Source: Xenorhabdus sp. BG5
GTDB taxonomy: Bacteria > Pseudomonadota > Gammaproteobacteria > Enterobacterales > Enterobacteriaceae
Assembly: GCF_015163665.1 (NCBI RefSeq)
Contig: NZ_JADEUG010000030.1
Coordinates: 1-47,307, forward strand
DNA: 47,307 nt
Direction of reading: 5' to 3'
The notes under the pieces are model-generated. The model was not told where the DNA came from and ran no database searches. It saw only the letters and a program-made list of their open reading frames with translations. Each line of letters starts with the position of its first letter. Position 1 is the first letter of the stretch. A program made the position numbers and the translations under genes. Shown here one piece after another: positions 16,471-25,276 of the stretch.

Positions 16471-17193
16471 TTAATGCGGATACTTTGACTGAACATTAAT
16501 GACATGCGTCATCCATTTAAACCAATCTCCGGCAGTATAGGCGCCCTTGATTGCGCTCAGCACCGTATTTTCCATATCAATATGAAAACGCTGGTGTGAG
16601 ATATCCTGACAATAGCCCATAAAAGGCTCGTCGATACGATGAAGCTGAATGGCGGCGGCTTCTTTTCTGGAGGAAGGAAAAAACGCCCCGCCAACTTCCG
16701 CAAACATATCGGCATCATCCTGTTGAGCGCCACAGTGTTCGCAGTGATTTATCCAGTACGTTCGGCGTATTCGCTGCCCCTCCGTTTTGCACAAAGTATG
16801 ATGAAAGCCAGATATCACGTTCCGCACGGTGGTGGGAATGTCGGCGACATAAAAGAGAAACGCCGGGCTGTCCTGCTCTGAGTAGTCAACTTCAGCGTGG
16901 GTTTCGTCGTCATCTTCTTCATCGTCATCATCCGTTTCCAGCATTTTATGCCCGGCAGGCAACATAAACCCAGTCACAGTCGTGTGTTCATGGCAGTGCG
17001 GGCACGGCGTCCGGGTTTGGGCGAGATACCAGAATTCAGCATGCACATTGTAGAATGGCAACCAGTTCATAAACGGGGTCGGGTCAAAACTGTCGTCGAT
17101 ATACCAGATTTGGGCGGCTGCATCCCAGTGTGCGCCCAGTTTGCGCGCCTTCTCGTGTTCTTCATCGGGGACATTTAAATCAATCCGCAGCAT
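16471..17193 (-). CDS. DUF5710 domain-containing protein, inserted against the T4SS operon
   Basis: The 240-residue protein starts MLRIDLNVPDEEHEKARKLG, then AHWDAAAQIWYIDD. This is the DUF5710 module (a short fold that reads LNVP...AK.LGA.WD...WY), often found on plasmids and ICEs in TraC-primase-like proteins. Two cysteine pairs (CPHCHEH and CEHCGAQ) could bind zinc, and an acidic run (DDDDEEDDDE) lies between them. I chose the ATG at 17193 because AGGAAG lies five bases upstream of it; an ATG 21 bp earlier is also in frame. It is the only gene on the minus strand inside the transfer region. Its role is unknown. Confidence 0.8.
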   Translation of the reverse strand: MLRIDLNVPDEEHEKARKLGAHWDAAAQIWYIDDSFDPTPFMNWLPFYNVHAEFWYLAQTRTPCPHCHEHTTVTGFMLPAGHKMLETDDDDEEDDDETHAEVDYSEQDSPAFLFYVADIPTTVRNVISGFHHTLCKTEGQRIRRTYWINHCEHCGAQQDDADMFAEVGGAFFPSSRKEAAAIQLHRIDEPFMGYCQDISHQRFHIDMENTVLSAIKGAYTAGDWFKWMTHVINVQSKYPH

Positions 17194-17352
17194 ATTACTT
17201 CCTTTATTCTTCATGATTAAGTTTTGTCTGAATACGTTAGTCAGATTATTTAGCTAATTTTCACCAAAGCATAAAGAGTTTATTGCTGACCGTCGGTAAA
17301 AAACGCCGCATCCTTGGCATTTTGGAACCCATCATAAGGGAGTGTTTTGTTT

Positions 17353-17682
17353 ATGCACGGTGGCTTTTCGATATCCTGTTCTGCCTGCCTGCTGGGGCTG
17401 GCGGTGTTATGTATGCCGCTGGCGCAAGCGGCCGAAAAAGACGAACTGGCGAGTGCAATGCGTCTGATTGAGCAGGTGCAGATAGCACTGGAGCGTGCCA
17501 GCATCGCAGAAAAGCAATCAGATACCTCAAAACTTCCTCGTTATGACTTTGATTATCAGCGCATCCAGGCTGATCTCAGCACCCTCAAAGCGGGTATCGA
17601 GCACTACCTCACACCTTCCCGCGACCAGCCCCAGAGTTTCGGCTCATTATCCGACCATTACCGTCAGGAAAACCCGCAATGA
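17353..17682 (+). CDS. RAQPRD-family ICE protein
   Basis: This 109-residue exported protein has a signal peptide (SACLLGLAVLCMPLAQAA) and a helical body with AMRLIEQVQIALERAS, YDFDYQRIQADLSTLKAGIEH and the terminal YLTPSRDQP. This is the RAQPRD family (TIGR01690) of small periplasmic ICE proteins. The naming motif is altered here to SRDQP. The ATG at 17353 has AAGGGAG ten bases upstream, and a TTG at 17347 is an alternative. Its stop codon overlaps the start of the next gene (ATGA). Confidence 0.82.
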   Translation: MHGGFSISCSACLLGLAVLCMPLAQAAEKDELASAMRLIEQVQIALERASIAEKQSDTSKLPRYDFDYQRIQADLSTLKAGIEHYLTPSRDQPQSFGSLSDHYRQENPQ

Positions 17683-17915
17683 CTGACGCACAACGCAATG
17701 CTTTTGAAGTGGCATCGGGGCATTTTGATATCACTTTTCTGTATCTGGTGTGCGTCGGGTTTTTTCTGGCCACCCTGTTTTTCTGGGCGGCCTGGGCCGC
17801 AGTGGATGTCTGGCAGGGCTGGGCGAATGAAAAAGTGCGCAGTGAGACCCTCAGCCAGTTTGCCCTTCGAACCGCGGTATTGCTGGTCGTGGCTGTCTGG
17901 ATGTTTGCCAGTTAA
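17679..17915 (+). CDS. TIGR03758-family ICE membrane protein
   Basis: This 78-residue protein has two hydrophobic segments (FLYLVCVGFFLATLFFWAAW and ALRTAVLLVVAVWMF) separated by VWQGWANEKV. That matches TIGR03758 (DUF3262), a small inner-membrane protein of GI-type ICE transfer loci. The ATG overlaps the RAQPRD stop by four bases. It precedes the TIGR03745 gene, which is the standard order. Its length is normal. Confidence 0.85.
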   Translation: MTDAQRNAFEVASGHFDITFLYLVCVGFFLATLFFWAAWAAVDVWQGWANEKVRSETLSQFALRTAVLLVVAVWMFAS

Positions 17916-17949
17916 TGCCGCGAACATAATGAAAAGGAATAGATTGAAT

Positions 17950-18327
17950 ATGAAACACCTCTTTACTGTTTGTCGCCGTATCTGCACAAATCGGATAACC
18001 CGGATCAGCAGTTTTTTGCTGCTGCTGGGTCTTTCCTGTGAGTCTGCCTGGGCTGATTTACCCGCGATTGAACCCCCTAAGAGTGGCGGCGGCGGTGGAT
18101 TAATGGGGCAGGTGAAAGGCTATGCGCAGGATAGCATTGTGATTGGCGGGTTGATCCTCTCGGCGGTGGCGTTCTTTAAAGTGGCTTCGGCCGCAGTGGA
18201 AACCTTCTCCGAAGTGCGCGACGGCAAAGCCACATGGACTCAGTTTGGTTCGATTATCGTGGTCGGTATTGTGCTGCTGGTTGCGGTGATCTGGCTGTTG
18301 GCGAAATCGGCCGGTATTATTTTTTAA
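17950..18327 (+). CDS. TIGR03745-family ICE membrane protein (pilin/VirB2-like)
   Basis: The predicted 125-residue product has a long signal-like N-terminus (ISSFLLLLGLSCESAWA). A mature part of about 90 residues follows, with a Gly-rich stretch (PKSGGGGGLMGQ) and two hydrophobic helices (IVIGGLILSAVAFFKVASAA and IIVVGIVLLVAVIWLLA). Such short two-helix proteins are the likely pilin-type subunits of these T4SSs, and the match is to TIGR03745. The start is uncertain: ATG 17950 gives the tidiest signal sequence, while ATG 17929 is also in frame. The gene is intact. Confidence 0.82.
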   Translation: MKHLFTVCRRICTNRITRISSFLLLLGLSCESAWADLPAIEPPKSGGGGGLMGQVKGYAQDSIVIGGLILSAVAFFKVASAAVETFSEVRDGKATWTQFGSIIVVGIVLLVAVIWLLAKSAGIIF

Positions 18328-18337
18328 GGTGCCGCTG

Positions 18338-18694
18338 ATGCAGACGATCCCTTTTTTACCTGATCGCTTAAACGCAGAACCCGTCGTATTCCGGGGATTC
18401 ACCACACCGGAGATGGGCATGGCGGCCATTGCGGGGGTGGCTCTCGGGCTGATTGTCAGCCTGCCTTTGATCCCGTTAGCCGGTTGGGTGATGCTGCCGA
18501 CAGGGATGCTGATGATGCCTTTGTTCCTGATAAGCTTTGGCGGGCGCTGGCTCGCCCAGCTTAAGCGGGGTAAACCGGAAAATTATCTCTGGCTGAAACT
18601 GGCCGAGAAAAAACGTCGGTTCGGTCTGGGTGACCCGACGTTGATTATTGCAGCGCAGGGCTGGTCACTGCGCCGCAGCAGGAGAGCGCGATGA
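18338..18694 (+). CDS. TIGR03750-family conjugal transfer protein
   Basis: This 118-residue membrane protein begins MQTIPFLPDRLNAEPVVFRG and has the TTPEMGMAAIAGVALGLI motif, a two-helix hairpin and a basic C-terminus (KPENYLWLKLAEKKRRF). It matches TIGR03750 and resembles TraL/VirB3-type inner-membrane proteins, which work with the VirB4 ATPase. I chose ATG 18338 with AAGG eight bases upstream; a GTG at 18329 is the first in-frame alternative. It overlaps the next gene by four bases (ATGA). Confidence 0.86.
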   Translation: MQTIPFLPDRLNAEPVVFRGFTTPEMGMAAIAGVALGLIVSLPLIPLAGWVMLPTGMLMMPLFLISFGGRWLAQLKRGKPENYLWLKLAEKKRRFGLGDPTLIIAAQGWSLRRSRRAR

Positions 18695-19347
18695 GCCAGT
18701 TTCGTCATGCGGTGAAAAACCGGGACCAGCATATTCTGACCCTGCGGGTGGCGTGCGGCATTCTGGTGCTGGTCTTGCTGCTGAGCCTGACGGGCTGGAT
18801 GGCTTCACCGCGCAATCTCACCATCCATAACCCGCCGGACTTACGCACCGGCAGTACACGCCCGTGGTGGGAAGTGCCTGCGCCCAGTGTCTACAGCTTT
18901 GCCTTTTATATTTTCCAGCAACTGAATGCCTGGCCGAAAAATGGCGCGCAGGACTATCCATCCAAAATTTATGCGCTTTCCCCTTACCTGACGCCGGCCT
19001 GCCAGGATTTTCTGCGGGAAGATGCCAGAACCCGTGCCGACAGTGGCGAGCTGCTCGACCGGGTGCGCGTGGTCTATGAAATTCCCGGCCGGGGCTATGG
19101 GACGCGCAGTGTGACGGTGAGTGACCGGGATAACTGGGTGGTCCGGCTGGATTTGGTGGCCGATGAATATTACCACGCTGAACCGGTTAAACGGGCTCTG
19201 GTGCGTTATCCCCTGAAAGTGGTGCGCTGGGAAGGGGATGCTGAGCGTAATCCCTTCGGGCTGGCACTGGATTGTTACGACGGAATGCCACAGCGGCTGG
19301 AAGCGATGCCACAGCCAGTGGAAGAAAAAAAGGGCGTATTTCAATGA
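18691..19347 (+). CDS. PFL_4703-family ICE protein (TIGR03746, TraE/VirB8-like)
   Basis: The 218 residues have a short cytoplasmic N-terminus, one membrane anchor (ACGILVLVLLLSLTGWMA) and a periplasmic domain with PAPSVYSFAFYIFQQLNAWP, YLTPACQDFLREDARTR and VVRWEGDAERNPFGLALDCY. The match is to TIGR03746. The single-anchor layout is that of TraE/VirB8 scaffold proteins, which is a structural inference. The last codons overlap the ATG of the TIGR03749 gene. Confidence 0.87.
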   Translation: MSQFRHAVKNRDQHILTLRVACGILVLVLLLSLTGWMASPRNLTIHNPPDLRTGSTRPWWEVPAPSVYSFAFYIFQQLNAWPKNGAQDYPSKIYALSPYLTPACQDFLREDARTRADSGELLDRVRVVYEIPGRGYGTRSVTVSDRDNWVVRLDLVADEYYHAEPVKRALVRYPLKVVRWEGDAERNPFGLALDCYDGMPQRLEAMPQPVEEKKGVFQ

Positions 19348-20177
19348 GTAGAGTGCCATTTGGTTGCCGCAGTGTTTGGTTAGGACTGGTCAGTCTCTTG
19401 TTGTTCAATACCAGCGTAAAGGCCGATGAACTGATGAAATGGGAACGCATTCCGTTATCCATTACGCTCAAGGTCGGTCAGGAACGCATTATTTTTGCTG
19501 ACCGGAATGTCCGTATCGGTTTGCCGCCGTCACTCAGTGAGACATTGCGGGTACAAAGTGCCGGCGGGGCGGTGTACCTGAAAGCCAACAGTGCTTTCCC
19601 GCCAACCCGTTTACAATTGCAGGACAGTGAAAACGGTGAAATCATTTTACTGGATATCACTGCCAGTAAAACGGGCGCAACGGAACCCGTGCGTCTTGTT
19701 TACCCGGCTGAAAAACACTCCCTTCCGACTGAAAAATCGCAACAGCAGGGCAACGCCAAATTATTGGCACCTGTTCCGGTCGCCTTAACCCGTTATGCCG
19801 CGCAGCAACTGTATGCCCCGTTGCGTACCGTCGAGCCGGTGACAGGCATCCAGCCGGTGAATCTGCATTTGGCTTCATCCATCACCACACTCTATCCGTC
19901 AGAGCCGATTGAAATTACCCCGTTGGCAGGCTGGAGACTGCACAATCACACGGTCATCGCGCTGAAACTGCGCAATACGGCCAAACGCACACTCACCCTC
20001 GACCCGCGAGAATTACAGGGGCAGTTTGTGGCCGCCACGTTCCAGCATCGTTGGCTGGATGAAACGGGGTCGCCGGAGGATACGACAGTATTGTACCTCG
20101 TCACAAAAGGGCAGCCGGATAACGCCTTTATCCCTGAGCCGGCATCGGTGAAACCGGGAGGCCGCCATGGAGGTTAA
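19344..20177 (+). CDS. TIGR03749-family ICE protein (TraK/VirB9-like)
   Basis: This 277-residue exported protein has a signal peptide (SVWLGLVSLLLFNTSVKA) and a beta-rich body. The body includes LMKWERIPLSITLKVGQERI, NVRIGLPPSLSETLRVQSAG and DITASKTGATEPVRLVYP. It matches TIGR03749, the presumed TraK/VirB9-like outer-membrane core component of GI-type T4SSs. The ATG at 19344 overlaps the preceding stop, and an upstream in-frame start at 19272 lies inside the previous gene and is unlikely. Its 3' end overlaps the TIGR03752 gene by 11 bp. Confidence 0.86.
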   Translation: MSRVPFGCRSVWLGLVSLLLFNTSVKADELMKWERIPLSITLKVGQERIIFADRNVRIGLPPSLSETLRVQSAGGAVYLKANSAFPPTRLQLQDSENGEIILLDITASKTGATEPVRLVYPAEKHSLPTEKSQQQGNAKLLAPVPVALTRYAAQQLYAPLRTVEPVTGIQPVNLHLASSITTLYPSEPIEITPLAGWRLHNHTVIALKLRNTAKRTLTLDPRELQGQFVAATFQHRWLDETGSPEDTTVLYLVTKGQPDNAFIPEPASVKPGGRHGG

Positions 20178-21579
20178 GTCCAATGCGTTGGTGAAAATAC
20201 TGGTGCCGACGGTATTGGTGATTGGCGGGTTTATCGGGATTAAAAGTTGCAATTCAACAGACAATAGCGCACCCAACACGCCCCAGAATAATGTGCTGGC
20301 GTCACTGTCACCGGAGGAGTTACAGGCGCTGGGCGTCGGTGGTGATACGCCGGAAGATACCTTGCGTACCCTGATAGGGGCCCTCAATAAAGTGCGGGCA
20401 GAGCAGAAACGCTTAAGCCAGCAGAATACCGATATCCTGAAAGAAAATGACCAGTTAAAACACCAAGGCCTTGATGTTGCCAGCCAAATCGATGCGGCTG
20501 TTGCGGCTATTCGTCAGGACGATGAACAGCGCCAGCACACGTTGCAGGATGAGCAGCAAAGTTTGCTGGCACAAATTGATTTGCTGACGGAACGGTTAAA
20601 TTCAGCGCCTTTACCTTCGCAGGACAGCCAGATGCCGCTTGGACTGGGGCTGACAGGCAGTCCGTATGTGGCCAATCCAGTCAGGGGGCAGGATGAATTT
20701 ATCTGGGTCAATCCCGCTGATGAAAAACCGGCAGCGTTGCAAGCGATGGGTCATGGTCAATCGACACCGCAATACCCCACTTCTTTTTTAAGCGAACAAC
20801 CGACAGCCGGGCAAAAAGTGCAGAACGCGCCCGCGCTGAAGGAAAAGAACGAAACCCCGGTCTATACCTTGCCGGAAAATGCCACGCTGGTTGGCAGTCA
20901 AGCGATGACCGCGTTATTAGGCCGTGTGCCGGTCAATGGCACCGTGACGGACCCTTATCCGTTTAAGATTCTGATTGGCAAAGATAACCTGACCGCCAAT
21001 GGCATCGGGTTGCCGGAAGTGGAAGGGGCGGTGGTTTCCGGTTCAGCCAGTGGTGACTGGACACTTTCCTGTGTACGCGGGCAGGTCAATTCCATCACCT
21101 TTGTGTTTCAGGATGGCACTGTGCGTACCTTGCCGGGCAAAGGGCAGAATCAGCAGGGTATCGGCTGGTTGTCTGATGAAAATGGCATCCCCTGTATCAG
21201 CGGCGAACGTAAATCCAATGCCAGCACCTATATGCCAACGCTGTTTGCCCTGTCGGCCATGAATTCCGCCGGCGATGCCCTGAACGAAAGCCAGCGAACC
21301 GCCCAAACCCACGGCGCAGGCGGCATCACTTCCGCGTTAACGGGTAACGCCGGACAAGCGGCATTAGGCAAAGCCATGGCCGGTGGTATGAATGACATCA
21401 CCGAATGGCTCAAACAACGTTACAGCCAGACGTTTGATGCGGTCTACGTGCCGCCCGGTGCCGGTGTTGTGGTGCATATCACACAATCTCTGGCGATGGA
21501 TTACGAAACGAAAGGCCGTAAGGTGCGCTACGACTTTAGTGAACCCATTCAACATGATACTCAGGAAGCCTTAGATTAA
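20167..21579 (+). CDS. TIGR03752-family ICE protein (TraB/VirB10-like)
   Basis: The 470 residues have an N-terminal membrane anchor (ILVPTVLVIGGFIGI) and a coiled-coil region (about residues 70-150, with AEQKRLSQQNTDILKENDQL). The C-terminal periplasmic domain carries MTALLGRVPVNGTVTDPYPF, GLPEVEGAVVSGSASGDW and AVYVPPGAGVVVHITQ-like text. This is TIGR03752, with the layout of TraB/VirB10 proteins that link inner and outer membrane in a T4SS. Length and motifs look complete. The stop codon TAA shares its last base with the next ATG. Confidence 0.88.
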   Translation: MEVKSNALVKILVPTVLVIGGFIGIKSCNSTDNSAPNTPQNNVLASLSPEELQALGVGGDTPEDTLRTLIGALNKVRAEQKRLSQQNTDILKENDQLKHQGLDVASQIDAAVAAIRQDDEQRQHTLQDEQQSLLAQIDLLTERLNSAPLPSQDSQMPLGLGLTGSPYVANPVRGQDEFIWVNPADEKPAALQAMGHGQSTPQYPTSFLSEQPTAGQKVQNAPALKEKNETPVYTLPENATLVGSQAMTALLGRVPVNGTVTDPYPFKILIGKDNLTANGIGLPEVEGAVVSGSASGDWTLSCVRGQVNSITFVFQDGTVRTLPGKGQNQQGIGWLSDENGIPCISGERKSNASTYMPTLFALSAMNSAGDALNESQRTAQTHGAGGITSALTGNAGQAALGKAMAGGMNDITEWLKQRYSQTFDAVYVPPGAGVVVHITQSLAMDYETKGRKVRYDFSEPIQHDTQEALD

Positions 21580-21935
21580 TGGAAAAACCTGTCTTTCAAT
21601 GGCTGTTTAGTGCCAGCCCGCCTTATTGCCTGCAAGTCAATACACCCTTCTGCTCTGAACAGACCTGGGTTCAGCTTGACTGGCGGCCTGTGCGTAAAAG
21701 AAAGCGCCGATTATATCTGTCAGCCGACAGGAAATGCTGGCCACTGGGTGAGGGGGATTTCACCGTCTTTCGTCTGACAGAAATCCAGTGGCAGGCGGTT
21801 ATTGAAGGCAAAGCCAGGGCTGAGCCTGAACAGTGGGAACGTCAGCCTTTTACCTTATCGGAGCTGGCAGTCCATCCTGAATTTGCCACGTTTACCGCCA
21901 TTGGCACTACGGAGACCGATATATGCGGAAAATAA
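21579..21935 (+). CDS. Hypothetical protein inside the T4SS operon
   Basis: I do not recognise this 118-residue protein. It is soluble with no signal or membrane segment. It is rich in Trp, Arg and Glu and has basic WRPVRKRKRRLYLS followed by GDFTVFRLTEIQWQAVIEGK and FTLSELAVHPEFATFT. It is translationally coupled on both sides: its ATG overlaps the TIGR03752 stop, and its end overlaps the TIGR03751 start by 13 bp. It therefore belongs to the operon. In many ICEs of this type the two neighbours are adjacent, so it may be a lineage-specific addition. Confidence 0.6.
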   Translation: MEKPVFQWLFSASPPYCLQVNTPFCSEQTWVQLDWRPVRKRKRRLYLSADRKCWPLGEGDFTVFRLTEIQWQAVIEGKARAEPEQWERQPFTLSELAVHPEFATFTAIGTTETDICGK

Positions 21936-22324
21936 CCTATTCTATCGTGCTGTGTCTGACTGGGCTGCTGGCAGGCTGCGCGACCTCGAAAGAGACCTTA
22001 TTACCCGCCGGAGAGCAGACGGTGCTGGCGATGTGGCAGGGCAATAAAGCCGGTCACACTGCCGTGCAGGCAAGAACCGCATTGCGCAGAACGTTGACCG
22101 AAACCGAACGGCATCGGGCACTGGAAGCGCCCTATCACTACAGCCGTTCGGCTGCGCAGGAAATCAGCCAACAGTTTCCCCGTCTTCCCAATCCCGATAT
22201 GGTGATGTATATCTTCCCACATCTGACCGCCGGCAATACGCCAATACCGGGCTACAGTACGGTATTCCCGTTTTATCAGCAGGTGCAGTACGCCCTGCCG
22301 GGTGAACGCACGGAGGCCTGGTAA
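21923..22324 (+). CDS. TIGR03751-family conjugal transfer lipoprotein
   Basis: This 133-residue lipoprotein has the lipobox LTGLLAGC, the Cys being about residue 19. The conserved mature part includes EQTVLAMWQGNKAG and RLPNPDMVMYIFPHL followed by PIPGYSTVFPFYQ, as in TIGR03751. The family is the outer-membrane lipoprotein that precedes the VirB4-type ATPase in these loci, comparable in position to TraV/VirB7. Its TAA overlaps the ATG of the ATPase gene, so the two are probably made together. Confidence 0.88.
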   Translation: MRKITYSIVLCLTGLLAGCATSKETLLPAGEQTVLAMWQGNKAGHTAVQARTALRRTLTETERHRALEAPYHYSRSAAQEISQQFPRLPNPDMVMYIFPHLTAGNTPIPGYSTVFPFYQQVQYALPGERTEAW

Positions 22325-25068
22325 TGAAAAATCCCAAACCATTGAACCGCCCCAGTAGGCTGCGTGAAACGGATGAAACCGCGATTTACCGGGCCAGTCC
22401 CTCCATCATTGACTACCTGCCCTGGGTGGAATATCTGGAAGACGGGCAATGCCTGTTGCTGGATGACGGGATTTCTGTGGGGGCGGTCTATCGCATCGAA
22501 CCGGTTGCCACCGAAGGGCGTCCGCTTGAGAGGCTGATTGAAATTCGGGACCAGCTGGAAGATGCGATCCAGGACAGTCTGGAGGAAGACGATATTTCGC
22601 CGTGGGTGGTGCAGTTTTTTTGTCAGGATGAGGATGATCCAACCAGTGACCTCAGCACGTTACGGGACTATATAAAACCGTGGGCGCAAGGTACCGCGTT
22701 TACGGAGGCCTTTCTGGCCGAATCCGAACGGCATCTGAACAGCATTGCCCGGCCTGAGGGGATATTTCACGACAGCTTAATTACTGGGCAACCGTGGCGG
22801 GGACAACAACGCCAGACACGTATGGCAGTGTATTGCTGGTTGCCTGCGCACCAATCTCAGGCAAACCACTCCACGTTATCCTCGCTGGCAGCACTCAATC
22901 AGGTCTGCGAGCGTCTGGTGTCGTCACTGGCGGCAGCGGGTATTGTGGCTGTCCGGCAAAATGGCGAGCAGATCCATAGCTGGTTGTTACGTCATTTTAA
23001 CCCGGCACCGGACTGGGGCATGGCAAAAGCCGATTTTTATCACACGGTGAGTTATGAAACGCCCATGCAGCTCGAGCTTCCGATTTATAATGACTTTGCC
23101 GAAAGCCTGTGGTTTACGCCACCGGTGTCTGATCCCGAAAACGGTGTCTGGTGGTTTGATGGCCTGCCACATAAAGCCATTCCGGTTGAACGTCTGCGCC
23201 GCCCGCCTGAGCCGGGCACGCTGACGGGCGAAGTGAAACGGGGGGATAATATCAATGCCCTGATGGATATGATGCCGGAAGGCACTGTAGTTTCCCTGAC
23301 CATCGTGGCGCAGGCACAGGATACGCTGGAAGAGAGCTTTACCCGGCTGGCAAAAAATGCGGTGGGGGAAAATACCGAATCGGCGCGTGTCCGGCAGGAT
23401 GTGCAGGAGGTCAAAGCCTTGCTGGGACGACGACATAAACTGTATCGCAGTGCGCTGACCTTTTTGGTGCGAGGCAACGATGTCACTGACCTGAACCAGC
23501 GGGTGCATCAGTTATCGTCAACATTGCTGAGTGCCGGATTACAACCGGTGCGACCGGAATTCAGTGTATCCCCGCTGAATGCCTATTTACGCGCCCTGCC
23601 AATGTGTTTTAATCCGCAGAAGGACAGGAAATACTGGTACAGTCGCCTGACCTGGGTGCAGCATCTGGCGGGACTTATGCCGGTGACAGGCCGTTCAACC
23701 GGCACCGGGCATCCGGGGTTCAGCTTTTTTAATCGCGGTGGTGCGCCGCTGACCTTCGATCCGATGAACAAACAGGATCGCACCCAGAATGCGCACTTAT
23801 TGCTGTTTGGCCCGACCGGTGCAGGCAAATCCGCCACCCTGTGTGCTTCTCTGGTTCAACTGATGGCTATCCACCGACCGCGTTTGTTTATTGTCGAAGC
23901 CGGGAACAGTTTTGGTTTACTCGCCGATTACTACGCCAGTCTGGGGCTGACCGTGAATAAAATCGGTATCAAACCGGGCTGTGGTGTCAGTCTGGCCTTA
24001 TTTGCTGATGCGCATCAGTTGCTGCAACTCAGCCCCCAACAGTTACGTATTCATGAAGCCGATATTCCGGATACGGAGGAATCGCAGGATGACGGTGATG
24101 AGCAGCGTGATATTCTGGGCGAGATGGAAATTGCCGCCCGGCTGATGATCACCGGCGGTGAGAAAAGAGAGGAAGAGCGCCTGACTCGCTCAGATCGCGG
24201 TTTGATCCGCGAAGCCATTATGATGGCGGCTCACACCAGTCATGAAGAACAACGCCAGATGCTTGCCTCAGACTTACAAAATGCGCTGTATGCCATCGCC
24301 CGCAATCACCAGCAGGATGAGCATGGCCAGCTCTTGATCACGGCACATCGTCGGGCACGGGCGGATGAAATGGCCGGTGCCATGTCGATGTTTACCCAAG
24401 GCTTTGAAGGGGAACTGTTTAACCGTCCCGGTACGCCCTGGCCGGAAGTGGATGTCACGTTGATTGATCTGGGGACACTGGCGCGGGAAAACTATTCGGC
24501 ACAAATGGCGCTGGCGATGGTGTCGCTGATTAACACCGTGAATAATCTGGCGGAACGCGACCAGTATCAGGACAGGGAATTGCAACTGGTGATTGACGAA
24601 GGCCATATCACCACCACCAACCCGCTGCTCTCCCCCTTTATGACCAAGGTTGTGAAAATGTGGCGTAAACTGGGCGCCTGGCTGTGGCTCGCCACCCAAA
24701 ACCTTGCCGATTACCCGGATACCGCTGAGAAAATGCTGAATATGGCCGAATGGTGGTTGTGCCTGACCATGCCGCCGGATGAAGTCGAACAAATCGCCCG
24801 TTTCAAAAAACTGAATGAAGAGCAGAAAGCCGTGTTGCTCTCCGCCAGTAAATTGCCCCGTTGTTATACCGAAGGGGTGGTGCTGGCGAAAAAAATCGAA
24901 GCGCTGTTTCGGGTGGTGCCACCCAGCCTTTATCTGGCGCTGGGGATGACGGAAAAAGAAGAAAAGGCCGAACGGCGGGCGTTAATGCGCGAGCACCAGT
25001 GCAGTGAACTGGAAGCGGCGATGTTGGTTGCAAGGCGGATGGATGGCGAACGGGGGTTGAAGATTTAA
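22324..25068 (+). CDS. Conjugative transfer ATPase, VirB4/TraC type (TIGR03744)
   Basis: The 914 residues form the VirB4-like ATPase that powers assembly and substrate transfer at the T4SS base. The N-terminal half carries PSIIDYLPWVEYLEDGQCLL. The nucleotide-binding half has Walker A at about residues 495-505 (FGPTGAGKSATL), Walker B-like LQLVIDEGHITTTNPLL, and TQNLADYPDTAEKMLNMAEW near the C-terminus. It matches TIGR03744 (PFL_4706). The gene is intact and ends the first T4SS block. In canonical elements the TIGR03757 gene comes next, but here 13.6 kb of other DNA intervenes. Confidence 0.92.
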   Translation: MKNPKPLNRPSRLRETDETAIYRASPSIIDYLPWVEYLEDGQCLLLDDGISVGAVYRIEPVATEGRPLERLIEIRDQLEDAIQDSLEEDDISPWVVQFFCQDEDDPTSDLSTLRDYIKPWAQGTAFTEAFLAESERHLNSIARPEGIFHDSLITGQPWRGQQRQTRMAVYCWLPAHQSQANHSTLSSLAALNQVCERLVSSLAAAGIVAVRQNGEQIHSWLLRHFNPAPDWGMAKADFYHTVSYETPMQLELPIYNDFAESLWFTPPVSDPENGVWWFDGLPHKAIPVERLRRPPEPGTLTGEVKRGDNINALMDMMPEGTVVSLTIVAQAQDTLEESFTRLAKNAVGENTESARVRQDVQEVKALLGRRHKLYRSALTFLVRGNDVTDLNQRVHQLSSTLLSAGLQPVRPEFSVSPLNAYLRALPMCFNPQKDRKYWYSRLTWVQHLAGLMPVTGRSTGTGHPGFSFFNRGGAPLTFDPMNKQDRTQNAHLLLFGPTGAGKSATLCASLVQLMAIHRPRLFIVEAGNSFGLLADYYASLGLTVNKIGIKPGCGVSLALFADAHQLLQLSPQQLRIHEADIPDTEESQDDGDEQRDILGEMEIAARLMITGGEKREEERLTRSDRGLIREAIMMAAHTSHEEQRQMLASDLQNALYAIARNHQQDEHGQLLITAHRRARADEMAGAMSMFTQGFEGELFNRPGTPWPEVDVTLIDLGTLARENYSAQMALAMVSLINTVNNLAERDQYQDRELQLVIDEGHITTTNPLLSPFMTKVVKMWRKLGAWLWLATQNLADYPDTAEKMLNMAEWWLCLTMPPDEVEQIARFKKLNEEQKAVLLSASKLPRCYTEGVVLAKKIEALFRVVPPSLYLALGMTEKEEKAERRALMREHQCSELEAAMLVARRMDGERGLKI

Positions 25069-25125
25069 ACGGTATAGTCTAATCATAATTTGAGAAATGA
25101 AAAGAGATAATTTCTTAGGTATGCC

Positions 25126-25276
25126 CAGGGCGGGATTCTACTTTGTTTAAAAAGCAATCTTTAGGTATCTGTACGTAAAATCTGACCCATTTTATTGAAT
25201 GAGAAGACCTACTTTTTACATATGAACGCCATTTTTGTTCTAAAAACAATCAATTTTAAAGTAAGATCCCGCCCTG
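25126..25276. mobile_element. 151-bp MITE with 19-bp inverted repeats and 10-bp target duplication
   Basis: CAGGGCGGGATTCTACTTT (25126-25144) is repeated inverted at 25258-25276 with only the central two bases differing. The element is flanked by TAGGTATGCC at 25116-25125 and again at 25277-25286, an exact 10-bp direct repeat. It encodes nothing. The CAGGG terminus and 8-10-bp duplications are typical of ISAs1-family elements, so it could be moved by such a transposase; that assignment is inference. It lies just after the VirB4 gene, at the left edge of the cargo. Confidence 0.8.
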
